A stretch of DNA of 19,003 nucleotides from CAYWMD01 sp964458575 (lineage in GTDB: Bacteria > Verrucomicrobiota > Verrucomicrobiia > Limisphaerales > JADLHS01). A program made the translations under genes and the position numbers. The stretch lies in assembly GCA_964458575.1 (NCBI GenBank), contig CAYWMD010000088.1, forward strand, positions 1-19,003. Direction: 5' to 3'. A model generated the notes under the pieces. The model was not told the origin of the DNA. It did no database searches and saw only the letters and a program-made list of their open reading frames with translations. Positions 6,963 through 14,721 of this stretch are shown in pieces. Numbering within the stretch: position 1 is the stretch's first letter; every line of letters begins with the position of its first letter.

Positions 6963-8240
6963 TCAAGCGGTGACATCGCCACCAACCTGAATCTTCCGGC
7001 GTTCGGCTTCGGCTTTCGCCGCCTCCAAAACCGCCGCGGCCTGTTCCCCGATTTCCGGGATGTCGGCCAGATCGCTGACTTCGGCCTGCAACAAATCTTC
7101 CAACCGCGTCAATCCGGCATGCACCAGCGCGTCGGCTTGCTCGCGCGTGATCCCCGGAATGGCCGCAAGGATTCCCACCGCCTCGGCCACCTTCTCTTCA
7201 AAGCCTTTGGTCACCACGACCTCGGCCTCGATGTCCACCTGCCAGCCCGTGAGCTTCGAGGTGAGCCGCGCATTCTGGCCGCGTTTGCCGATGGCCAGCG
7301 ACAACTGATCCTCGCTGGTGATGATTTTGACCCGCCGGCCGGCCTCATCAATTTCAAAACTCTTGAGCTTGGCCGGCGCGAGCGCGTTGGTGATGAAATT
7401 GCGGACGTTCGGATCCCAACGAATGATGTCCACTTTCTCGTTGTTCAACTCGCGCACGATGTTCTTGACGCGTTGCCCGCGCAAGCCGACGCAGGCCCCG
7501 ACCGGGTCCACCTTCTCATCGCGCGTCCAAACCGCGAGCTTGGTGCGAAAACCCGCCTCACGCGCGATTCCCTTGATCTCGATGGTGCCGTCGTTGATTT
7601 CCGATACTTCCAATTGAAAGAGTTTGATGACGAACCGCGGATCGCCGCGGGACAAAATGATCTCCGGGCCGTGCGGGCCTTCTTCGACGGCCTTCACGTA
7701 GCAGCGAATACGCTCACCGACCTGGTATTCCTCCGTGGGCACGCGTTCCTTGTTCGGCAGCAACGCCTCGTACTTGCCGAGGTCCACCAGCACGTCCGAG
7801 CGGTCGAACCGCCGCACCGTTCCGCTGATGATGTCGCCCACGCGGTCCTTGAACTCGGTGAAGATGAGCGCTTTTTCCGCCCGGCGGATGTGTTGCATCA
7901 GCGACTGCTTGGCATACTGGGAGGCGATGCGGCCAAAGCCGGTGGGTGTGACTTCGATTTCCAGTTCGTCACCGAGTTGCGCATCGGCTTTGGTTCGCCG
8001 GGCGTCGAAAACTGAAATCTGGTCGTGCTTGGAAATGACCCGGTCGGACACCACGAGCTTGGCGTAGGCCCGAATGTCCCCAGACTTCGGGTCAATGGCG
8101 ACGCGCAGTTCGCGCGCCGGTCCGACCGCCTTTTTGGCGGCAGACAAGAGCGCTTCCTGCACCGCCGCGACGAGAACATCACGGCTGATGCCTTTTTCCC
8201 GTTCCCAGAATTCCAGGACGGCTAGAAAGTCAGCATTCAT
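6963..8240 (-). CDS. nusA: Transcription termination/antitermination factor NusA
   Basis: NusA binds RNA polymerase and nascent RNA, promoting pausing, intrinsic termination and antitermination. The start chosen is ATG 8240-8238 (425 aa), which matches the family N-terminus (LAVLEFWEREKGISRDVL). An upstream in-frame GTG (8309) would add 23 residues reading through leader hairpins. Domains in order: the N-terminal RNAP-binding domain at about 1-125; an S1 domain at about 133-200 (VGDIISGTVRRF...LVDLG); KH1 with VGLRGQRV at 251-258; KH2 with IGKRGQNARL at 317-326; and a C-terminal helix-hairpin-helix segment at about 355-415 (GITREQADALVHAGLTRLEDL). The long acidic repeat domain of E. coli NusA is absent, as in most bacteria. 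It is the first gene of the operon; rimP, often upstream, is missing here. Confidence 0.97.
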   Translation of the reverse strand: MNADFLAVLEFWEREKGISRDVLVAAVQEALLSAAKKAVGPARELRVAIDPKSGDIRAYAKLVVSDRVISKHDQISVFDARRTKADAQLGDELEIEVTPTGFGRIASQYAKQSLMQHIRRAEKALIFTEFKDRVGDIISGTVRRFDRSDVLVDLGKYEALLPNKERVPTEEYQVGERIRCYVKAVEEGPHGPEIILSRGDPRFVIKLFQLEVSEINDGTIEIKGIAREAGFRTKLAVWTRDEKVDPVGACVGLRGQRVKNIVRELNNEKVDIIRWDPNVRNFITNALAPAKLKSFEIDEAGRRVKIITSEDQLSLAIGKRGQNARLTSKLTGWQVDIEAEVVVTKGFEEKVAEAVGILAAIPGITREQADALVHAGLTRLEDLLQAEVSDLADIPEIGEQAAAVLEAAKAEAERRKIQVGGDVTA

Positions 8241-8271
8241 TTGCTCTGGACGGCAGCCCCATACGGGGAAC

Positions 8272-8304
8272 AAAAAAGTCGGTAGAGTGTTATTCTTCCG
8301 ACTT
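8272..8304 (-). terminator. Terminator-like hairpin in the nusA leader
   Basis: Read on the minus strand, AAGTCGG (8304-8298) and CCGACTT (8282-8276) form a perfect 7-bp stem with a 15-base loop, followed by four more T (8275-8272). It lies between the predicted promoter (8381-8353) and the nusA start (8240), so it is placed as a leader attenuator rather than an end-of-gene terminator. A second stem, CCCCG/CGGGG (8331-8327 with 8315-8311), lies just upstream, and a small CCCC/GGGG hairpin (8268-8257) lies downstream. The loop is long for an efficient terminator. Confidence 0.5.
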
Positions 8305-8352
8305 CGCACGCCCCGACAGAGTTTGCCGGGGACAACTTTACCGTTCTAGAGG

Positions 8353-8381
8353 ACGTTAGAAATTTGGCCCAGGGCCGTCAA
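8353..8381 (-). promoter_or_regulatory. Sigma70-type promoter of the nusA-ribF operon
   Basis: On the minus strand, TTGACG (8381-8376) is followed by a 17-base spacer and TAACGT (8358-8353). This is an almost consensus -35 box with ideal spacing and an acceptable -10 box. Transcription would start near 8346, giving a leader of about 105 nt before the nusA ATG. No other element in the 268-bp divergent gap fits as well. Assignment rests on sequence match only. Confidence 0.65.
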
Positions 8382-8508
8382 GCCTGAATTGCTACGTAAA
8401 TTACCCGAGATTTCGCAAAAAATGCGCTTTCCAGCGGGAAATAACCGGTCAACGCGATGTAACAGAAAAATTTTTGCAATTTTCCCGGTTTGGCCACAAC
8501 CTGCCGCC

Positions 8509-8883
8509 GTGACTAAGCCCTTGGCGCTCGTGTTCTACGAAAAGCTGATGCCCGGCAGCCAACTGGTAAACCGGTTGCAGGACCTCAATTACCGGGTCCA
8601 ACCACTCACCGATGCGCACCAACTCACCGCTATCGCCAAAGCGGAAGGGCCGATGTTTATCTTCGCCGATTTGGAATCCAATCAGGCCGATGTTTGCGGC
8701 ATCATCGCCGGCTTGCGTCGAAACCCGGAAACGGCCCACATCCCGGTCCTCGCCTTCGCCGATGAAACCGCCGAACCACTCCAAACCGCCGCCCGTCAAT
8801 CCGGCGCGACCGTTGTCGTGAGTAATACGGCCCTGCTCTCCCACCTGCCCCACCTGCTCGAACAAGCGCTGCGGGTGGAATGA
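8509..8883 (+). CDS. Degenerate receiver-domain (CheY-like) protein
   Basis: A 124-aa product from GTG 8509 resembles a stand-alone response-regulator receiver. It shows an N-terminal strand LALVFY, a helix, the strand MFIFADLES with a possible phospho-acceptor D54, a GLRRNPETAHIPVLAFA segment typical of CheY-like folds (about residues 68-84), and a GATVVVSN strand (about 99-106). The acidic pair that normally follows the first strand is replaced by FYEK, the Thr/Ser after strand 4 is Ala, and the conserved Lys after strand 5 is missing (VVSN). Phosphorylation chemistry therefore looks lost or altered. The frame is open upstream to an ATG at 8389, but that 40-residue stretch is unconserved-looking and lies in the divergent promoter region, so GTG is preferred. 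No kinase or output gene lies near. The nearest neighbours are nusA (divergent) and trpA (downstream, separated by a palindromic repeat). Confidence 0.72.
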   Translation: MTKPLALVFYEKLMPGSQLVNRLQDLNYRVQPLTDAHQLTAIAKAEGPMFIFADLESNQADVCGIIAGLRRNPETAHIPVLAFADETAEPLQTAARQSGATVVVSNTALLSHLPHLLEQALRVE

Positions 8884-8884
8884 C

Positions 8885-8960
8885 GCAACACAGGCGTCGC
8901 GCCGGTCACTCTTCGCATCTGAGTTTGACACAGGCGCGACGCGCGCGACGCCTGTTCTAC
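8885..8960 (-). repeat. Intergenic copy of the ACAGGCGTCGCGCCTGT palindromic element
   Basis: This is an inverted repeat with arm ACAGGCGTCGCGC (8890-8902) against GCGCGACGCCTGT (8943-8955). A partial duplication of GCGCGACGC lies in the right arm, and the right end is TTCTAC. It matches the element at 18044-18124 in sequence and orientation. A minus-strand frame through it reads SRLCQTQMRRVTGATPVLR, clearly related to the SRLSQTSNQNSETGATPVLR encoded by the copy inside pheT. It fills much of the 132-bp gap between the receiver-like gene and trpA. The remainder (about 8968-9005) has short ACTTGCAAC-type tandem repeats and no clear promoter. Confidence 0.85.
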
Positions 8961-9015
8961 GCACGACGCAACTTGCAACTTGCAACCCACATCCTGCAAC
9001 TGGAAACTCCCGCGC

Positions 9016-9816
9016 ATGAATCGCATTGAGGAACGCTTTGCCCGACTGAAGCGGGAGGGCAAGAAAGCCTTCATTGTTTACATCGGCGCGGGCGACCCGA
9101 ATTTGGACGCCACGCGCCAGCTCGCCCTGGCATTTGACCAGACGGGCGTGGACGTGCTGGAACTCGGCGTTCCGTTCAGCGACCCGTTGGCTGACGGTTT
9201 GGTGAACCAGTTAGCCGCGCAACGTGGGCTGGAATCCGGCACCACACCGCCGAAGCTTTTGGAGACTGTCGCCGCGATACGCAAGCAATCGCAGCTTTCT
9301 GTCGTCCTCTACATTTACTTCAACCTGATTCATAAAGTCGGCATGGAGAAATTCATCAATGAGGCGGCCAAAGCCGGCGTGGACGGCCTGCTCGTTTTGG
9401 ACCTGCCGCCGGAGGAAAGCGATAATTACGAAGCGCTCATGCGCAAGGCCGGCTTGTGCCACATCTACCTCGTCGCTCCCACGACGCCCGAGGACCGCAT
9501 GGAACTCATCGTGAAACGCGGCTCGGGTTTCATCTACTACGTCTCGCGCGAAGGCGTGACCGGCATGCAAACCCAAGTGGCCGCAAATCTCGCCGAACAA
9601 GTCGCCAAGATCCGCACGCATACAATGCTGCCCATCGCCGTCGGCTTTGGCATCTCCAACCCCAACCAAGCCAAGGCCGTGGCGCAAGCCGCGGACGGTG
9701 CGGTGGTCGGGAGCGCCGTGGTCAACCAGATCGCGGAACATGGCAAGTCTCCCGGACTCGTCACCAAAGTCAGCGCGTTTGTTAAATCGCTGGCGGACGC
9801 GGTGAAGTCAATCTAG
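9016..9816 (+). CDS. trpA: Tryptophan synthase alpha subunit
   Basis: TrpA cleaves indole-3-glycerol phosphate to indole and glyceraldehyde 3-phosphate, passing indole to TrpB. The 266-aa protein from ATG 9016 is a complete TIM barrel. The catalytic acids fall at E49 and D60 (LELGVPFSDPLADG), the same numbers as in the Salmonella enzyme. The FIYYVSREGVTG phosphate-site region is near 173-184, and the GFGISNP phosphate-binding loop is near 212-218. An upstream in-frame ATG (8980) would add 12 residues from the repeat-containing gap and is rejected. One small deviation: the strand after D60 reads GLVNQLAAQRGL, where most relatives have GPxIQ. No other trp gene is in the window. The stop is six bases before the GH116 start, so trpA appears to lead the downstream transcription unit. 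Confidence 0.96.
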   Translation: MNRIEERFARLKREGKKAFIVYIGAGDPNLDATRQLALAFDQTGVDVLELGVPFSDPLADGLVNQLAAQRGLESGTTPPKLLETVAAIRKQSQLSVVLYIYFNLIHKVGMEKFINEAAKAGVDGLLVLDLPPEESDNYEALMRKAGLCHIYLVAPTTPEDRMELIVKRGSGFIYYVSREGVTGMQTQVAANLAEQVAKIRTHTMLPIAVGFGISNPNQAKAVAQAADGAVVGSAVVNQIAEHGKSPGLVTKVSAFVKSLADAVKSI

Positions 9817-9822
9817 GTGCCG

Positions 9823-12800
9823 ATGGAACCAGGGGCAAACAAAGGTTGTGCTGACGCTGATCGTTTCGCGCGTCGCGATTTCCTAAAGCTGACCAGCGCC
9901 GCTGCGGCGGGCTTCCTTTTGTCGCGGGTGCCAATCGCCGCCGGCCCGTTCACGCGGGAGGATTTCGACAAGCTCGTGCCGGCGGACAAGAAGCTCGACT
10001 CCGCCTGGGTCAAATCTCTCTTCGAGCGAGGCGAGCCGACGGTTTATCGCGGGGCGGAGCTCGACAAGATCGGAATGCCTGTCGGTGGAATCTGTGCGGG
10101 CCAGCTTTATCTCGGGGGCGACGGACGGCTTTGGCATTGGGACATCTTCAATCAAAACATCCGCACGGCCGCTGAACATTACGCACAGCCGCTCTCACCA
10201 GCTGCGCCGTTGGAGCAAGGCTTCGCACTGCGCGTGACTGCCGGCAGCCAAACGCAGACGAGAAAACTCGACCGTGCGAGCTGGCGCGACGTCACGTTCA
10301 ATGGCCAGTATCCCGTGGGCCACGTAGAATATCGCGATCCGGATTCGCCGGTTGCCGTCGCACTCGAAGCTTTCTCGCCGTTCATCCCGCTCAACGTGGA
10401 TGACTCCTCGCTGCCGGCGACCGTGATGCGATTCAAGTTGACCAACACGAGCCGCCAAAAAACTGAAGTCGAACTGAGCGGTTGGTTGGAGAACGCCGTC
10501 GCCCTGAAAAGCGGCGAAATACAGGACGTGCTGCGCCACAACCGCATCGTGCGGCGCGACCAGTTTGCGTTCCTCGAATGCTCCGCCTCGGAACCGCCGG
10601 CGAGAGCAAATCAGTCCCCACGGCCCGACATTGTTTTCGACGATTTCGAGCGCGAGACCTACGCGCCGTGGACGACGGAGGGTGATGCGTTTGGAAGCGG
10701 CCCAATTCAAAAAGGCAAGGTCCCGGAATACCAGGGCGACCTGGCCATGCACGGTCAACACGCCGTGAACTCGCATTCCTCGGCGCCACGCGAAGGCGAC
10801 GGCGGCCCCGACGGCCATACTGGCACGCTCACCAGCCCGCCATTTACGATCGAGCGCGACTTTATCCGTTTCCTTGTTGGCGGTGGCGCACATCCAACCA
10901 AGGCCGCAGTCCGTCTGGTTGTGGACGGCAAAGTCGTTCATTTCGCCGCGGGCACGAATGACAACAAGATGAAACCCGTGACTTGGGGCGTGCGTCGCTG
11001 GGCTGGCAAAACAGCGCGCTTTCAAGTCGTGGACAACGACATTGGTGGTTGGGGGAACATTGGCTTCGACTACATCGTATTCACCGACAAGGCCGATGTG
11101 CCAGCAGGTTCACTGGTGAACCAGCCCGACTTCGGCACGATGGGCCTGACGCTTATCGGTGGCAGCAAAGGCAGTTGGGGCATCGCTTCTCTGCCCGATG
11201 GAACAGCACCGCCGCAATTCTCCTCAAACTTGGTCCGTGAATCCGGCGCGCCCGTCACGAAGGGATTCAATGAGCCAAACATCGGGTCACTTTCACGCCG
11301 TCTTTCACTGAAGCCCGGTCAGACTGGCGAAATCATTTTTGTCCTCACCTGGCACTTCCCGAAACTGGAGTTGCCCAAGCTTCCACCGGGACGGCATTAC
11401 GCCACGCGCTTTCCCTCCGCCCTCGCCGTGGCGGAATACGTCGCAGCCAACTTTGCCCGCCTCGCATCGCAGACCCGGCTGTGGCACGACACGTGGTACG
11501 ACTCCACCCTGCCCTACTGGTTTCTCGATCGCACGTTTCTGAACGCGTCCATCCTTGCCACGTCCACCTGCTACCGCCTTGCCAATGGTCGCTTCTGGGG
11601 TTGGGAAGGCGTTGGCTGTTGCGCGGGCACATGCGGCCACGTCTGGCAATACGCCCACGCGGTCGCGCGACTTTTCCCGGAAATCGAGCGCGACACGCGC
11701 GAGCGCGTGGACTTCGGCCTCGCGCTGCAACCGGACGGCGCGATTCACTTCCGCGCTGAACACAACAACATTCCCGCCATTGACGCCCAAGCCGGCACGG
11801 TGCTGCGCGCGCTACGTGAACACCAGATGTGCCGTGACGACGCGTGGTTGAAACAAAACTGGCCCGCCATCCGCAAATCCATTGAATGGCTCATCGCCAG
11901 GGACGAAAACGGCGACGGCCTCATCGAGAGCAATCAGCACAACACGCTCGACACAGATTGGTTCGGCCCAGTTGCGTGGTTGAGCGGAATGTATTTGGCG
12001 GCGTTGCGCGCTGGCGAAGAAATGGCGCGCGAAATCGGCGATGAATCGTTCGCGCAAAGATGTCACGCCGTCTTCGAGCGTGGTAAATCCAATCTCGTCG
12101 CCCAACTTTTCGACGGCGAATACTTCATCAACAAACCCGACCCGAAACACCTCGACGCGATCAATTCCGGCAGCGGCTGTGAGATAGATCAAGTGTTCGG
12201 CCAGAGTTGGGCGTTCCAAGTCGGGTTGCCGCGCGTGTTACCGGAAGCGGAGACGGTTTCCGCGCTGAAATCACTTTGGCGGTACAACTTCACGCCGGAC
12301 GTTGGCCCGTATCGCGACGCCTACAAACCCGGTCGCTGGTACGCGATGGCGGGCGAAGGCGGATTGCTCATGTGTACCTTCCCCCGCCGGGACTGGGACT
12401 ACTCGCAAGCCAAAGGGAAAGGCGCGGAATGGGCCGCCGGCTACTTCAATGAGTGCATGAACGGCTTCGAATACCAGGTCGCGGGCCACATGCTTTGGGA
12501 AGGCATGACGTTGGAAGGGTTGGCAATCACGCGCATGTTGCATGATCGCTATCACGCCTCGCGCCGCAATCCGTGGAATGAAGTCGAGTGTGGCGATCAC
12601 TACGCACGCAGCATGGCGAGCTACGGTGTTTACCTCGCGGCGTGTGGTTTCAGTTATCATGGACACCGCGGTCACATCGGCTTCGCAACCAGATTGACAC
12701 CGGAGAATTTCAAGTGCGCGTTCACGAGCGCCGAGGGTTGGGGAAGTTTTGCGCAGCAACGGAGTGCAACCAAGTCGGACTTCGAAATCGCTTTGCATTG

Positions 12801-12999
12801 GGGCAAACTGAAACTACGAAAGCTCTCACTGGCCCTGGCCGGACAAACCACCGCCGCAAAAGTCCGGGTCAAAGTGAATCACCGCAATATGGCCGCTTCG
12901 TTTCACCAGAACGGGTCAGAGTGTGTGGTGACATTGAATCGGCCGACGGAAATCAAGGCAGGCGGACGCATTCAGGTAAGCGTCCCGCATCTCGCTTGA
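9823..12999 (+). CDS. Tat-exported GH116 (GBA2-type) beta-glucosidase-like enzyme
   Basis: This resembles GH116 enzymes (human GBA2, bacterial TxGH116), retaining enzymes acting on beta-glucosides or beta-xylosides. Residues are numbered from the GTG at 9817; ATG 9823 removes two and is the likelier start. A twin-arginine signal, RRDFLKLT (19-26) followed by an Ala-rich hydrophobic stretch, predicts folded export. The N-terminal GH116 domain begins at GMPVGGICAGQLYLGGDGRLW (86-106). At about 270-425 it is interrupted by a module (FDDFERETYAPW ... GGWGNIGFDYIVF) like those attached to some GH32 proteins. The (alpha/alpha)6 catalytic part runs from about 560 to 955. By alignment from memory with human GBA2, E597 in GWEGVG would be the nucleophile and D712 in NTLD the acid/base. 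The length of 1058 aa fits a family norm of about 800-930 plus the insert. Substrate is unknown. Confidence 0.85.
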   Translation: MEPGANKGCADADRFARRDFLKLTSAAAAGFLLSRVPIAAGPFTREDFDKLVPADKKLDSAWVKSLFERGEPTVYRGAELDKIGMPVGGICAGQLYLGGDGRLWHWDIFNQNIRTAAEHYAQPLSPAAPLEQGFALRVTAGSQTQTRKLDRASWRDVTFNGQYPVGHVEYRDPDSPVAVALEAFSPFIPLNVDDSSLPATVMRFKLTNTSRQKTEVELSGWLENAVALKSGEIQDVLRHNRIVRRDQFAFLECSASEPPARANQSPRPDIVFDDFERETYAPWTTEGDAFGSGPIQKGKVPEYQGDLAMHGQHAVNSHSSAPREGDGGPDGHTGTLTSPPFTIERDFIRFLVGGGAHPTKAAVRLVVDGKVVHFAAGTNDNKMKPVTWGVRRWAGKTARFQVVDNDIGGWGNIGFDYIVFTDKADVPAGSLVNQPDFGTMGLTLIGGSKGSWGIASLPDGTAPPQFSSNLVRESGAPVTKGFNEPNIGSLSRRLSLKPGQTGEIIFVLTWHFPKLELPKLPPGRHYATRFPSALAVAEYVAANFARLASQTRLWHDTWYDSTLPYWFLDRTFLNASILATSTCYRLANGRFWGWEGVGCCAGTCGHVWQYAHAVARLFPEIERDTRERVDFGLALQPDGAIHFRAEHNNIPAIDAQAGTVLRALREHQMCRDDAWLKQNWPAIRKSIEWLIARDENGDGLIESNQHNTLDTDWFGPVAWLSGMYLAALRAGEEMAREIGDESFAQRCHAVFERGKSNLVAQLFDGEYFINKPDPKHLDAINSGSGCEIDQVFGQSWAFQVGLPRVLPEAETVSALKSLWRYNFTPDVGPYRDAYKPGRWYAMAGEGGLLMCTFPRRDWDYSQAKGKGAEWAAGYFNECMNGFEYQVAGHMLWEGMTLEGLAITRMLHDRYHASRRNPWNEVECGDHYARSMASYGVYLAACGFSYHGHRGHIGFATRLTPENFKCAFTSAEGWGSFAQQRSATKSDFEIALHWGKLKLRKLSLALAGQTTAAKVRVKVNHRNMAASFHQNGSECVVTLNRPTEIKAGGRIQVSVPHLA

Positions 13000-13037
13000 A
13001 GCTCATCGCAACGCTGCTTAACCTTCCGCGGCCTGCA

Positions 13038-14690
13038 ATGAAAATTACGCCCATCATCAATGTCTGCTTGTCGGTTGCTGTCATTCTCGGAGCTATTTCA
13101 TCTGATTCCCTCGCCCAAGAAAGAGGCGCGACCAAATTGCTTTCGCGATCGGCCGCGCAACCGACGTTTGAACCCACGTGGGAATCGCTCACCTCGCAGT
13201 ACCAATGCCCGGAGTGGTTTCGCGACGCCAAGTTCGGCATCTGGGCGCATTGGGGGCCGCAATGCGAACCGGAACACGGCGATTGGTATGCCCGCAAGAT
13301 GTACATGCCGGGCGACCCTGCTTACAAATCTCACCTTGCCGAATACGGCCATCCCTCAACGAATGGTTTCAAAGACATAATCCGTCAATGGCAGGCGGCA
13401 AACTTCGATCCCGATGCCCTCCTTGGCTTTTACAAGGAATGTGGCGCGAAATACTTCATGGCGCTTGCCAACCACCACGACAACTTCGATCTTTTCAACT
13501 CGAAGCATCAACCGTGGAACTCGATCGCGCTTGGCCCGAAGAAGGATTTGATCGGCGGTTGGGAAAAGGCGGCGCGCAAGCACGGCCTGCGTTTTGCCGT
13601 GAGCGTTCACGCCTCGCGCACGTGGTCGTGGTATGAACCGGCGCAAGGCGCGGACAAGGAGGGGCCGCTGGCCGGCGTGCCTTACGACGGCAAGCTCACC
13701 AAAGCCGACGGCAAGGGCCAATGGTGGGAAGGCCTCGACCCGCAAGATCTTTACGCCCAAAACCACGCGCCCGGTACCAAGCTCGATTGGGGTTGGGATA
13801 CCGCGAGGGGGAGCAGCACGCCCAGCGCTGCTTTCATGGAGAAATTCTTTCTGCGCACGAGACAACTCTGGGATGATTACCAGCCCGACATGATTTACTT
13901 CGATGACTGGGTGGTGCCATTTCACCGCGTCACGGACGAGATTGGCCTCCGGCTCGCCGCCCATTTTTACAATTCCAGCCTCCAGCGCCACGGTCGCAAT
14001 GAAGCCGTTATGAACGGCAAAGCTCTGAATGAAATGCATCGCAAGGCGCTCGTTTACGACATCGAACGCGGCAAAGCGGGAGAGATTCTGCCGTTCGCCT
14101 GGCAGACGGACACCTGTATCGGCACCTGGCACTACGACCGCGAAGTTTTCAACAACCACAAATACAAGACCGCGGCGCAGGTTGTGCCCATGCTCGTGGA
14201 CATCGTCAGCAAGAACGGCAACTTGATGTTGAGTGTGCCGCTGCGGCGTGACGGCACGCTCGACGAGGACGAGCGCAAGATCGTCGGCGAAATCGGCGCG
14301 TGGCTGAAGCTGAATGGCGAAGCGATCTACAAGACGCGCCCGTGGAAGATCTATGGCGAAGGCCCGTCGTTGGCCGACAAGGAAAAAGGCCAGCATGGCG
14401 GCGTCAAAGACACTCACACGAAGCCGCTCACCGCCGAAGACTTTCGTTTCATGCAATCCAAGGACGGCAAAACGCTCTACGCCGTCGTTCACGCCTGGCC
14501 GGCGGATGGGAAAATCACAATCAGATCACTCGCGGACAATTCACCTTATTGGCCCCGGAGGATTGGCAGCGTCCGACTGCTTGGAGCCGACGGCAAACTA
14601 AGATTCACGCGCGACTTGAAAGGTCTGACTATTACGCTGCCGGACAGGCAACCCTGTGAGATCGCGTTTGCGCTGAAAATCAAATCCTGA
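13038..14690 (+). CDS. Secreted GH29 alpha-L-fucosidase-like enzyme
   Basis: GH29 enzymes remove alpha-L-fucose from glycans by a retaining mechanism. The 550-aa protein starts at ATG 13038, 38 bases after the GH116 stop; the frame is open further upstream but that part overlaps the GH116 gene. Residues 1-26 form a signal peptide (short basic start, hydrophobic VCLSVAVILGAI, then SLAQE). The family core is clear: WFRDAKFGIWAHWGP (60-74), the KYFMALANHHDNFDLFNS block (138-155), and DMIYFDDW (284-291), where D289 is the probable catalytic nucleophile. The C-terminal part (about 430-550) is a beta-sandwich with SKDGKTLYAVV (about 474-484). The usual KHHDGFxLW appears as NHHDNFDLF, a variation seen in distant GH29 branches, so the specificity (fucoside or another sugar) is uncertain. 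The enzyme likely works outside the cytoplasm alongside the GH116 enzyme. Confidence 0.87.
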   Translation: MKITPIINVCLSVAVILGAISSDSLAQERGATKLLSRSAAQPTFEPTWESLTSQYQCPEWFRDAKFGIWAHWGPQCEPEHGDWYARKMYMPGDPAYKSHLAEYGHPSTNGFKDIIRQWQAANFDPDALLGFYKECGAKYFMALANHHDNFDLFNSKHQPWNSIALGPKKDLIGGWEKAARKHGLRFAVSVHASRTWSWYEPAQGADKEGPLAGVPYDGKLTKADGKGQWWEGLDPQDLYAQNHAPGTKLDWGWDTARGSSTPSAAFMEKFFLRTRQLWDDYQPDMIYFDDWVVPFHRVTDEIGLRLAAHFYNSSLQRHGRNEAVMNGKALNEMHRKALVYDIERGKAGEILPFAWQTDTCIGTWHYDREVFNNHKYKTAAQVVPMLVDIVSKNGNLMLSVPLRRDGTLDEDERKIVGEIGAWLKLNGEAIYKTRPWKIYGEGPSLADKEKGQHGGVKDTHTKPLTAEDFRFMQSKDGKTLYAVVHAWPADGKITIRSLADNSPYWPRRIGSVRLLGADGKLRFTRDLKGLTITLPDRQPCEIAFALKIKS

Positions 14691-14721
14691 TTGGATTCCG
14701 CCCACTGCTGAAATTGAAACC

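Noticed and set aside
8241..8309. 23-residue N-terminal extension of NusA from a GTG
   Set aside because: It would translate the leader hairpins; the ATG at 8240 matches the usual NusA N-terminus.
8389..8508. Upstream extension of the receiver-like gene
   Set aside because: The 40 residues show no fold or conservation and occupy the divergent promoter region; GTG 8509 begins at the first strand of the domain.
8968..9005. Short ACTTGCAAC tandem repeats considered as a CRISPR or iteron
   Set aside because: Only two or three imperfect units of about 8 bases without regular spacers; likely remains of an intergenic repeat.
12588..13037. Upstream extension of the GH29 frame by 150 codons
   Set aside because: It overlaps the conserved C-terminal part of the GH116 gene, while the ATG at 13038 is followed directly by a good signal peptide.
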